Source of the DNA: Candidatus Hodarchaeota archaeon
Lineage (GTDB): Archaea > Asgardarchaeota > Heimdallarchaeia > Hodarchaeales > Hodarchaeaceae
DNA: 12,865 nt
Direction: 5' to 3'
NCBI GenBank assembly: GCA_030589605.1
Contig: JAUUVJ010000060.1
Span: forward strand, 1 to 12,865
Shown here: piece after piece, positions 1 to 5,870 of the stretch
Position numbering within the stretch: the stretch's first letter is position 1
Layout of the letters: every line of letters starts with the position of its first letter
Notes under the pieces: generated by a model
Database searches by the model: none
What the model saw: only the letters and a program-made list of their open reading frames with translations
What the model was told of the DNA's origin: nothing
Position numbers and translations under genes: made by a program

Positions 1-56
1 GATTAATTGGCTGGGGTGTAATTAAAGGGGGAAAAGAACAACGCAAACCGAAATAA
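1..56 (+). CDS. eif2g: Translation initiation factor aIF2 subunit gamma, C-terminal end (partial)
   Basis: Only the last 17 codons and the stop (TAA at 54-56) are in the window. The reading frame from position 3 gives LIGWGVIKGGKEQRKPK, and the two bases before it (GA) fit an Arg codon. The end of human eIF2-gamma as I remember it reads RLIGWGQIRRG followed by a short basic/acidic tail, so the match is specific despite its shortness. aIF2-gamma is the GTP-binding subunit of the heterotrimer that brings initiator tRNA-Met to the small ribosomal subunit. The following PIN-domain gene supports the call, since aIF2-gamma next to a Fcf1-like PIN gene is a recurrent archaeal arrangement. An initiator tRNA gene lies about 7 kb downstream, which may be coincidence. 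Confidence 0.8.
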   Translation, partial: LIGWGVIKGGKEQRKPK

Positions 57-71
57 ACTCAACGCACTTTA

Positions 72-469
72 ATGATTCTAAGAAACTAATATTCTTAGAT
101 ACTAATTTTTTAATGGCTATAGCTCAAATGCCAGGATTTAATATATCTCATGAATTAGATCGGGTAATACCAGGAAAGAGAGAATTAATTATTCTTGAAG
201 CTATTTTTTTTGAATTACAGAAGTTAAATCGTGAAGGAAGTCCAAAAACACGAAGAGAATCTAGAGTAGCTATAGAATTTGTCCAAAAGAACTGTAAACA
301 AGAACGATCAGTTTATCAACATAAAAATATCGATTTTATTCTGTTACACAATAGTGAAATACGAAACGGAGTAATAGCTACAAACGATCGTAAATTAAAA
401 CTTTTAGCGAAAAAAAAGGGAATTAGAACATTATATATTCGAAATAAAAAATTTTTAGAACTGAAGTAG
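72..469 (+). CDS. Fcf1/Utp24-like PIN-domain protein (start codon unclear)
   Basis: This is a PIN-domain protein of the archaeal group related to Fcf1/Utp24, nucleases or RNA-binding proteins of rRNA processing. Three pieces show it: the N-terminal strand with a catalytic Asp, IFLDTNFLM (coded at 89-115); a middle acidic helix, ILEAIFFELQKL; and the C-terminal block ATNDRKLKLLAKKKGI followed by a basic tail. The first ATG in the main frame (113) would cut off the LDTNF Asp, so the true start must lie upstream. The frame is open from 26 but has no ATG, GTG or TTG before 113. An ATG at 72 runs ATG-ATT-CTA-AGA and then leaves the frame; one extra A in the AAA run at 83-85 would join it to give MILRKLIFLDTNF, a normal PIN start. 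The alternative is an ATA start at 53 overlapping the aIF2-gamma stop. Coordinates assume the ATG at 72. Confidence 0.75.
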
Positions 470-623
470 TGATTTGATAGAATAACGAAATCTATCTGAT
501 TATTAAAGAAATCGAATTTCACTTTTGGTACAGAAGGTAATGTGTAATTTAACATAGTAATGGTTTTAAGAAAGTCATCAAATTAGCTGTAGATAATCAA
601 TGCAAGCAAAAATTGATTAAAGA

Positions 624-654
624 TGTCCTCATTTGTAATAATGATGAAGATTTG
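624..654 (+). repeat. 31-bp direct repeat, copy 1
   Basis: This copy matches 696-726 with two T/C differences. The core of 24 identical bases is 627-650 (CCTCATTTGTAATAATGATG followed by AAGA). The two copies are 72 bp apart, a multiple of three. A frame open from 556 to a TAA before copy 2 reads through this copy as LICNNDEDL. There is no start codon for that frame. Confidence 0.85.
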
Positions 655-695
655 AACTATTGTATCATAGAAAGTAATAAAGTTTAAGTTAAAAG

Positions 696-726
696 TGCCC
701 TCATTTGTAATAATGATGAAGACTTG
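696..726 (+). repeat. 31-bp direct repeat, copy 2, abutting tRNA-Thr
   Basis: Second copy of the 624-654 repeat; the identical core is 699-722. It ends one base before the first base of the tRNA-Thr gene (728), so it occupies the immediate 5' flank or leader. An AT-rich stretch at 677-694 just before it could serve as a tRNA promoter element, and copy 1 has no equally clear counterpart. Confidence 0.85.
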
Positions 727-727
727 G

Positions 728-830
728 GCCGCTGTGGCTTAGTTGGTAGAGCGACAGACTTGTAATCTGTTGGCCGAGGGTTCAAGATTCTAAATACCGC
801 TGTATTTGAATGAAAATCCCTCCAGCGGCT
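728..830 (+). tRNA. tRNA-Thr (anticodon UGU) with an intron-like insertion in the T-loop
   Basis: All arms of a tRNA can be placed. The acceptor is GCCGCTG (728-734) with CAGCGGC (823-829), and the discriminator is T830, as usual for archaeal tRNA-Thr. The D-stem is GCTT/GAGC (737-740, 749-752). The anticodon stem is ACAGA/TCTGT (754-758, 766-770) around loop CTTGTAA, giving anticodon TGT at 761-763. The T-stem is GAGGG (776-780) with CCCTC (818-822). Between the T-stem strands lie 37 nt instead of 7, so about 30 nt are extra. One cut giving a normal TTCAAAT loop removes 784-813, but shifts of one or two bases are equally possible. The insertion folds as ATTC(787-790)/GAAT(808-811), bulged T791, AAATAC(792-797)/GTATTT(802-807), loop 798-801. 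A bulge-helix-bulge intron removed by the archaeal splicing endonuclease is inferred. No CCA is encoded. Confidence 0.93.
784..813 (+). other. Probable tRNA intron in the T-loop of tRNA-Thr
   Basis: About 30 nt have no counterpart in a mature tRNA. Their removal restores a 7-nt T-loop. The limits given place the intron after C56 of the tRNA; the bases around the junctions are A-rich, so the exact cut cannot be fixed by eye. The hairpin described under the tRNA lies wholly inside. GATT at 786-789 can also pair with AATC at 815-818, which could be the 4-bp central helix of a bulge-helix-bulge. Confidence 0.7.
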
Positions 831-863
831 TTACAATCATTTAAATGAGAATTAAGCTTTATC

Positions 864-878
864 TTTAAAAAATAAAAG
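864..878 (+). promoter_or_regulatory. Possible archaeal TATA/BRE-like element
   Basis: The A/T-only core TTTAAAAAATAAAA lies 15-29 bp before the ATG of the 142-aa gene, a distance that would give a leaderless or nearly leaderless transcript. The surrounding DNA is AT-rich, so this is weak. The T-rich bases after tRNA-Thr may also act as its terminator. Confidence 0.25.
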
Positions 879-892
879 TTGTGTGACAATAA

Positions 893-1321
893 ATGAAATC
901 ATCAGAATTAACAAATGCTTGGAAATACCTCAATAAAGGACATTGTGCATTCAAGAGTGTTTCAACATCCCCCCAAAAAGTACGTTGTAATCATCTTTTC
1001 ACAGTTACTGGAGAGCATAAATATACTGATTGTCCTCTTATCCAACCTAAGTATTTTGGGTTTCAGCAACAGGAAAGTTTAGTTTACTTAATAGAAAAAA
1101 ATCCATCAGCATCCCCTGCTTCAATGTGGGGCTTTACAGAATTGCCTGATAATCGTGATAAAGCACAGAAAAAAGTAGAAAACTTAATTAAGAATCTTCC
1201 TGAAGATCTCAGAGCAGCAATAATACAGAAATTCGAACAACAATTTTCTATGGCTGAACTGATCAAAGAGTCAGATAAATTGAAAGAAGATGAGGAAGAT
1301 AGTGAATTCAGTATTGATTAA
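893..1321 (+). CDS. Conserved-looking protein of unknown function with a Cys/His-rich N-terminal half
   Basis: I do not recognise this 142-aa protein. The N-terminal half contains Cys18 (in GHC), Cys32 and His34 (RCNH), His42 and Cys47 (TDCP), a spacing that could bind one zinc ion, though no known zinc-finger pattern fits. The middle (60-85) has a hydrophobic stretch and ASMWGFTELP. The C-terminal half is predicted helical and ends in a strongly acidic tail (KEDEEDSEFSID). There is no signal peptide or membrane segment, so it should be cytosolic. The start ATG has an AT-rich element 15-29 bp upstream and no obvious Shine-Dalgarno site. The gene sits alone between tRNA-Thr and a THUMP-domain protein. 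That context makes an RNA-related role possible, but this is only a guess. Confidence 0.75.
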   Translation: MKSSELTNAWKYLNKGHCAFKSVSTSPQKVRCNHLFTVTGEHKYTDCPLIQPKYFGFQQQESLVYLIEKNPSASPASMWGFTELPDNRDKAQKKVENLIKNLPEDLRAAIIQKFEQQFSMAELIKESDKLKEDEEDSEFSID

Positions 1322-1450
1322 TGATAATTCGCTAATGAAATAACAATAATGCGACAATGATGAAACCTGACAAGTATGAGCAAAGCAATGATATATTATA
1401 GTTACTCTGAATCGCTTGTTGTTTAATTGGAGATTGATAAAGAATCTGTT

Positions 1451-1475
1451 AAGAAGAGGAAATCCTCATCTTCTT
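1451..1475 (+). promoter_or_regulatory. Bulged hairpin in the leader of the ThiI-like gene
   Basis: AAGAAG(1451-1456) pairs with CTTCTT(1470-1475) and AGGA(1457-1460) with TCCT(1463-1466). This leaves a 3-nt bulge, CAT, at 1467-1469 and a 2-nt loop. It ends 19 bp before the start codon. It has no T-run directly after it, so a leader structure is at least as likely as a terminator. The 2-nt loop means the top of the stem would open somewhat in RNA. Confidence 0.3.
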
Positions 1476-1494
1476 AGAATGAAGAGCATTCATT

Positions 1495-2604
1495 ATGTCC
1501 CATAATAATAATCTCGCTTCTTTATTAAATAAAAATATCATCCTTATTCGAATGGGAGGAGAAATGGGAATCAAAAGCCGTCAAACGCGAAGACGAATGC
1601 TAAAAAATCTCCAGAATAATATTAAAAAGCTTTTAGAGAAATATCAATCTATAGAAATCATGAATTTTCGGAATCGCATAATAGTTCATTCGAAATTCAA
1701 ATATAATCATAATGAATTAGTACAACTAATTACTTCTTCAATTAGTGGGATTTCATCAGCCAGTTCAGCTCTAGTTGTGGAAGCTATTGAAGAAAGAATC
1801 ATTTCTGAAGGTTTATTTGAAGCGAGAAAGTATATTAAACCAAATAGCAGTTTTGCTGTACGTGCTAAACGAGAGGGAAGTCATTCATTTTCATCTATAG
1901 AAATAGCTCGAAATCTCGGCGCTGCGATATTAAACTCTCAAATAGAAAATATTAAAGTCGACCTCGATGAACCTGATTATCAAATATATTTAGATATAAG
2001 AGGCCCATTAGCTTTTATATATAATAAGATCAGTCGAGGGATTGATGGCATTCCGTCTTTATCACAGGGAAAAGCATTTGCATTAATTAAGCCTAATTAT
2101 AATTCATTGTTATCAGCGTGGTTGATGAAGAAAAGAGGAGTAAAAATTATACCAATTTTCTTCAAAACAGGAAAACAAAATGAAAAGGAATATTTAACCT
2201 TTTTAGAATTTCTTTTTGGCGAAGATTTTCAAATCATCAATTTACAGGATCGATTACGTCATTATAAAGAAAACTCTTCTTTATGTTTATTGTGTCAGTT
2301 GTATTGCGAAAAGTTCACTGAAGAGACTTCAAGAGATTTAGATTATTCTACAATCATTTCCTCAACAACTTTCAATTATAATAATGAAACAACATCTTTA
2401 GAAGCTCTAGAAGTTCTTAAGAAGGAAAATTCTTTGGCAGTATTAAGCCCAATTCAACTAGGCTTTTATGGTAATACGTTGAACAGAGAAAATATAGATG
2501 GTAACCCTTGTTGTCCTTTTAAGTCACAGGTAGCTATTCGAATAACTAAAGATTACAATAAAACTTGTGTAAAAGAATTCTTAGAATTCAATACTATTGA
2601 TTAA
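1495..2604 (+). CDS. ThiI-like THUMP protein with a degenerate PP-loop
   Basis: The whole 369-aa protein aligns with the architecture of ThiI, the tRNA uridine-8 4-thiouridine synthase. An N-terminal ferredoxin-like part (about 12-75) has the family start IRMGGEMGIKS. A THUMP tRNA-binding domain follows (about 76-180), then GIPSLSQGKAFALI leading into the adenylation (PP-loop) domain from about 193. In normal ThiI the next residues are SGGxDSPVA; here they are KPNYNSLLS (199-207), so the ATP pyrophosphate-binding loop is gone while the following AWLMKKRGV matches well. CLLC (264-267) and the late CC pair (339-340) are kept. There is no rhodanese domain. The family fold is clear. I infer loss of adenylation activity and perhaps a remaining tRNA-binding or partner role. 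The start ATG is preceded by a stop at 1480. The stop codon overlaps the convergent AMMECR1 gene by 4 bp. Confidence 0.85.
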   Translation: MSHNNNLASLLNKNIILIRMGGEMGIKSRQTRRRMLKNLQNNIKKLLEKYQSIEIMNFRNRIIVHSKFKYNHNELVQLITSSISGISSASSALVVEAIEERIISEGLFEARKYIKPNSSFAVRAKREGSHSFSSIEIARNLGAAILNSQIENIKVDLDEPDYQIYLDIRGPLAFIYNKISRGIDGIPSLSQGKAFALIKPNYNSLLSAWLMKKRGVKIIPIFFKTGKQNEKEYLTFLEFLFGEDFQIINLQDRLRHYKENSSLCLLCQLYCEKFTEETSRDLDYSTIISSTTFNYNNETTSLEALEVLKKENSLAVLSPIQLGFYGNTLNRENIDGNPCCPFKSQVAIRITKDYNKTCVKEFLEFNTID

Positions 2605-3224
2605 TCTTCTTCAAATGTTTTATGTACGATGGGTCCATTTGGTGTTTTTTCTGTATAGATTAAACCTTCGAAACAAGAGATTTTTGTATTAAGGTCTTTC
2701 CATGAATTCCTTGGAAGATGGGCTTTCATACATAAATTGTCAAGATATGTAAGTAGATCCCAATTCTGTTCAACAGGGACTTGAGGTAATAAAAGACCAC
2801 GTTGAAATGATCCTCGCTCTGCGATGAGTCCGTGTTTTCCAATTTCAATAAGATTTTTGTACTCCTCTGGAGTTTTAACATTCAAAATTACGGGAACAGT
2901 AAGGATAGTTACTTCAATAATAATAGAATTCATTTCTTCTAGTTTAACAGTTGGAAATCTTGGATCATGAATTGCTGCATCAATCGCTGAATCAATTGTA
3001 GATTGGATAAGTGTACTATTAGGGCTTTCAATTCTACCTATGCATCCTCTTAATTCTGGAGAATTAGATAGTCCACTGATCCGACGAAGTGTGACAAAGG
3101 TACCAGATTGGTCAAAAAGATCTTTAGGAGCGTCTTTTGGAATTTTAATTTTTACAAGCCCTTTTAGATAAGTTTCAATAGTTTTACGAGCTAGTTTAAC
3201 AAGATATTCTCCAGAATACGTCAT
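2601..3224 (-). CDS. AMMECR1 domain protein
   Basis: This is a protein of the AMMECR1 family (COG2078), found in archaea, some bacteria and eukaryotes. Its molecular role is not settled. The family signature LRGCIG is present, followed by the usual helix with AIDAAIHDPRFP, then EVTILTVP and the stretch GKHGLIAERGSFQRGLLLPQVP typical of the family's C-terminal half. An ATG at 3269 would add 15 residues. The start at 3224 is preferred because GAGAGG lies at good Shine-Dalgarno distance and the protein then opens MTYSGEYLVKLARKTIE, as in relatives; ATG 3230 is also possible. It is cytosolic, with no membrane segment. It is convergent with the ThiI-like gene (4-bp overlap of the ends) and divergent from the EMC6-like gene. 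Confidence 0.92.
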   Translation of the reverse strand: MTYSGEYLVKLARKTIETYLKGLVKIKIPKDAPKDLFDQSGTFVTLRRISGLSNSPELRGCIGRIESPNSTLIQSTIDSAIDAAIHDPRFPTVKLEEMNSIIIEVTILTVPVILNVKTPEEYKNLIEIGKHGLIAERGSFQRGLLLPQVPVEQNWDLLTYLDNLCMKAHLPRNSWKDLNTKISCFEGLIYTEKTPNGPIVHKTFEED

Positions 3225-3343
3225 ATGCATCCTCTCTTCTGAATGATTTTTTATTTCATTTTCATACAAGATTTTGGAACACTAAACAGTTATTAAGACA
3301 ATTTTCAAGAATTCTTTGAAGCTAAAAAGGGTTATTATCATGA

Positions 3344-3793
3344 AGTAAAAGGCGTGATAATGACTTTGATCAACTGGAGGAATCCCAAATATCACGCGAA
3401 CGCCGAAATATCAGTCAACGAAAGATCCGTAGAATCAAAAAGCTATCTGATGACTCAACTTTTAAAATAGAGTCCCGACCCAAGCCAAAAAAAGCTCAAG
3501 GATTAACTCCAAATACAAAAATGTATTATACAAAAGTCGTCTTTGGTGTTCTTTCAGGTTCCCTAACGGTATTATTTTGTTTAGTGTTAAATATATCACT
3601 TAGTTACTGGCTAATTACCTTGATTAGCAGTTTACTAATTTGTGTTACTTTTATACGGATCGGGTTGAATATTCCTGTTACTGAAGTTGACCAAAAACGA
3701 TTATTTCTTTCAGGTACGTTTACTTTCGTTATTTTGTATATTGTTTCCATTGCTTTAGGATGGATGTTTCTCTACCCAATTTTCTCTTCCTAA
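3344..3793 (+). CDS. Small three-helix membrane protein resembling EMC6 (Rab5ip family); start codon unclear
   Basis: From the first in-frame ATG (3521) the protein is 90 aa with three membrane helices: VVFGVLSGSLTVLFCLVLNI, then SYWLITLISSLLICVTFIRI, then LFLSGTFTFVILYIVSIALG. Recalled from memory, human EMC6 has the same order: an LSG motif in helix 1, FYLLASVLLSLL in helix 2, and RPLFTGGLIGGLFTYVLFW in helix 3. The match to YWLITLISSLL and KRLFLSGTFTFVILY is good in position and pattern. EMC6 is the partner of the Oxa1-type subunit EMC3 in the eukaryotic membrane protein insertase. The frame stays coding-like upstream to 3344, adding a charged cytosolic stretch rich in Arg/Lys (SRERRNISQRKIRRIKK, then KPKKAQGLTP), but has no ATG/GTG/TTG there. 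Removing one base at 3343 would link it to ATG 3340 and give MSKRRDND. The EMC6 assignment is inference from remembered sequence. Confidence 0.6.
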   Translation, partial: SKRRDNDFDQLEESQISRERRNISQRKIRRIKKLSDDSTFKIESRPKPKKAQGLTPNTKMYYTKVVFGVLSGSLTVLFCLVLNISLSYWLITLISSLLICVTFIRIGLNIPVTEVDQKRLFLSGTFTFVILYIVSIALGWMFLYPIFSS

Positions 3794-3841
3794 TATAGGT
3801 TGAGGACACCTTCAAAGTTTAAAAATGTCCCTGTTCAAGAA

Positions 3842-4597
3842 TTAAATTAACCAATCACTACCAGCAACGAAGATTCGACTAAGTTGAGCTCCTAGCAAGT
3901 CTAGTCCGTCCCCTGTTAAAGAACTTACAGGAAATAAAGGGATATCCCCCATAATACTAATCAGTTGTCCAATTTGAAGAGCATATTCACGAGACATTCC
4001 CCCAAGTTCTTCAATTGCTTCATATGGATCTTCTTTCCAAGCCAATATTCTTTCAATTTGGTGATCTTTTAAAAGATCCGATTTTGTCATAACATGGATA
4101 ATAGGGAGATTAAGGCGTAATTGAACTGATGTTGCCAATAAACTTATGGAAAGAAATCCCGTAATATTAGATACAAGAGCTGAATCAAAGAGAAAAGCCA
4201 ATGTAGAAGTATCTTGAGGGAAGCTTTCTGTTAATAAAATACTAAAGGCTCGATAGGCAAAGAGTTCGATTTGACCTGCAGTATCTATTAAAACTATGTC
4301 AGAACTTTCACCTAATTCTTCAATATCTTCACGGATATTCGTGATATATTCTGCTATTAAATCAGCGGCAGCAATCATAGCACCATTAGGTCCGAGTTTA
4401 TACTCATCAACCAGAAGATCATAGTCAATATAATCACGAATATCAATATCAGCTTGATATGGAATATGTTTTACAGCAGGATCAAGATTTATAGTTGTAA
4501 AAGAGGCTCCTTTTGTAAGTAAAAATCGTTGAAGAGAATCAGTAAGCGTGGTTTTACCTGAACCAGCAGTTCCAACAATATAGCAAATATTAACCAT
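3842..4597 (-). CDS. GPN-loop GTPase
   Basis: This 251-aa P-loop GTPase belongs to the GPN family (archaeal PAB0955-like; Gpn1-3 in eukaryotes, which help assemble and import RNA polymerase II). Motifs in order: Walker A GTAGSGKTT (9-17); the DP of the G2 region (39-40); the GPN motif Gly69-Pro70-Asn71 that defines the family and reaches across the dimer to the nucleotide; DTAGQ (105-109); TKSD (171-174) for guanine recognition; and SSLTGDG (225-231). Length is normal. In an archaeon the client is not known. It starts 7 bp after the stop of the signal peptidase gene on the same strand, with no clear Shine-Dalgarno site, so the two are very likely co-transcribed. Confidence 0.96.
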   Translation of the reverse strand: MVNICYIVGTAGSGKTTLTDSLQRFLLTKGASFTTINLDPAVKHIPYQADIDIRDYIDYDLLVDEYKLGPNGAMIAAADLIAEYITNIREDIEELGESSDIVLIDTAGQIELFAYRAFSILLTESFPQDTSTLAFLFDSALVSNITGFLSISLLATSVQLRLNLPIIHVMTKSDLLKDHQIERILAWKEDPYEAIEELGGMSREYALQIGQLISIMGDIPLFPVSSLTGDGLDLLGAQLSRIFVAGSDWLI

Positions 4598-4604
4598 GTT
4601 TTTT

Positions 4605-5870
4605 TCAACTACTATCTAACATCAAGGGGAATTCGAAAACTTTTGGGGTAGAAGCCAGTAATCCTCTTGAATAAAGAGTTAAGGAAATATCAGCAAAATA
4701 AACACCATTAACTGGGTTTAAGAATGCAATGATCCCCCCTTTAAATGTACGGGTACCAATGAAATTATATACAATGTCCCACTGATAAAAACCTTCAGTT
4801 CCATTAACTCTTGAAATAATTTCAATTCTATTAATATTGTTGAATATTCCACCAGAACGAATTTCAATTTGGATAGGAAAGAGATATGTCTCTGATGTAT
4901 TATCCTCTTGGAACCAATAATAACTAGGAAGATTTTTATTTTGAGTAATATCAAGAGTTTGAAGTGAACTGTTAGTAGATAATAGAAGGTTTTGAGTCTT
5001 TAAGTCATCATTTAGAGGAAACAGTTTGATTGATGGAGATGAAGTTAATCCACAAAATAAATTACTAGTTAAGAAAAAAATAATGATTAACAATGCAAAG
5101 GAAGAGTAAAAATATTTTTTACTATGAATAATTTTAGTAGATATATCCCTAGCAAATCCAGAAAATTTTAAGTAATACAATTGAGGAGTCATATTTGTAT
5201 TTTTCATTCCTAGTTCCTGTGTCTTTTCATCTTCATCTAATTTCTTCTGTTCATAAGATGATTCTCCCTTGTTTTGATTAACAAGATTAGTTTCTGATTT
5301 TTCTTCCTCTTCCTCCTCGTCTTCTTCCTCCTCGTCTCCAATGAATAGAACAAGAAACGCCAAAGCTATCAAAAGTATTCTGCCTAAAGGTGTCTGAATT
5401 ACAAGTAAAAACCAACCAATATGAGGAACACGAAAGACAACAACTCCGTGAATGTTATCCCCAGTAGTTATGCCATCATTCCAATTATCAGGTTGATCAT
5501 TGTTATCTCCTTTAGTTTTGAAATAATAAGTTCCATTCTCTTCCCAAATTGCTACAACACGATGAACTATATCATCAGTAATCTCTGTAGTGTTAAAAAT
5601 AATAACATCACCCACTTGGATTGAACTAGTAGGGGTATTTCGGACAATAAGGATAACTCCCTGAAAGGGGATAATGTCACCATCGTCATATTCTTCAAAA
5701 AAACCATTGTAAATTGGAATCATACTACCTGTAGTCACAGCAACATGAGGATGTTTAGGATTACCTAAATAGGCTGTAAATCCTATGGAAACACCAAGAG
5801 CTATAACAATGGCAGTACCTATAAGAAGTCCTATCTCAATACCGACTTTGACTCTACGATTAAGTGGCAT
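4605..5870 (-). CDS. Sec11-type signal peptidase I with a C-terminal membrane-anchored extension
   Basis: The first 178 residues are a type I signal peptidase of the archaeal/ER kind. TM helix 1 spans 10-32. The nucleophile Ser49 is in TTGSMIP. His103 is in DIVHRVV, in place of the bacterial Lys. Asp122 is in KGDNN, and Asp128 lies six residues on, the same spacing as Asp103/Asp109 of yeast Sec11. TM helix 2 (about 150-178) follows. It cleaves signal peptides on the outer face of the membrane. The next 240 residues are unusual: an acidic run (179-190, nearly all Glu/Asp), a charged linker to about 250, a third helix (254-275), and a 145-aa beta-rich domain with several NxS/T sites, predicted outside. 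The start ATG has AAAGG directly upstream. The GPN GTPase gene follows at 7 bp. I do not recognise the outer domain. Confidence 0.93.
   Translation of the reverse strand: MPLNRRVKVGIEIGLLIGTAIVIALGVSIGFTAYLGNPKHPHVAVTTGSMIPIYNGFFEEYDDGDIIPFQGVILIVRNTPTSSIQVGDVIIFNTTEITDDIVHRVVAIWEENGTYYFKTKGDNNDQPDNWNDGITTGDNIHGVVVFRVPHIGWFLLVIQTPLGRILLIALAFLVLFIGDEEEEDEEEEEEKSETNLVNQNKGESSYEQKKLDEDEKTQELGMKNTNMTPQLYYLKFSGFARDISTKIIHSKKYFYSSFALLIIIFFLTSNLFCGLTSSPSIKLFPLNDDLKTQNLLLSTNSSLQTLDITQNKNLPSYYWFQEDNTSETYLFPIQIEIRSGGIFNNINRIEIISRVNGTEGFYQWDIVYNFIGTRTFKGGIIAFLNPVNGVYFADISLTLYSRGLLASTPKVFEFPLMLDSS
5301..5336 (-). repeat. Low-complexity Glu/Asp codon run in the signal peptidase gene
   Basis: On the plus strand this is an almost pure CTT/CCT/CGT pattern, coding the acidic run at residues 179-190 of the signal peptidase on the minus strand. 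Such a tract can change length by slippage. It marks the junction between the peptidase domain and the extension. Confidence 0.6.

Noticed and set aside
316..555. Minus-strand ORF of 79 aa opposite the PIN gene, and similar opposite-strand ORFs at 1084-1266, 8394-8663 and 12589-12780
   Set aside because: They are reverse-strand readings of well-supported genes with no family features of their own.
624..726. Possible CRISPR array
   Set aside because: Only two copies, no further repeats at the 72-bp period, and no cas genes nearby.
728..830. tRNA-Thr as a decayed pseudogene or a mobile-element attachment site
   Set aside because: All stems are perfectly paired with the expected discriminator, and no duplicated tRNA 3' end or integrase is present in the window.
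3360..3470. Small ORF starting ATG at 3360 (MTLINWRNPKYHANAE...)
   Set aside because: It overlaps the better coding frame of the EMC6-like protein, is only 36 codons and ends inside it. The composition of the other frame (Arg/Lys-rich then membrane helices) is more protein-like.
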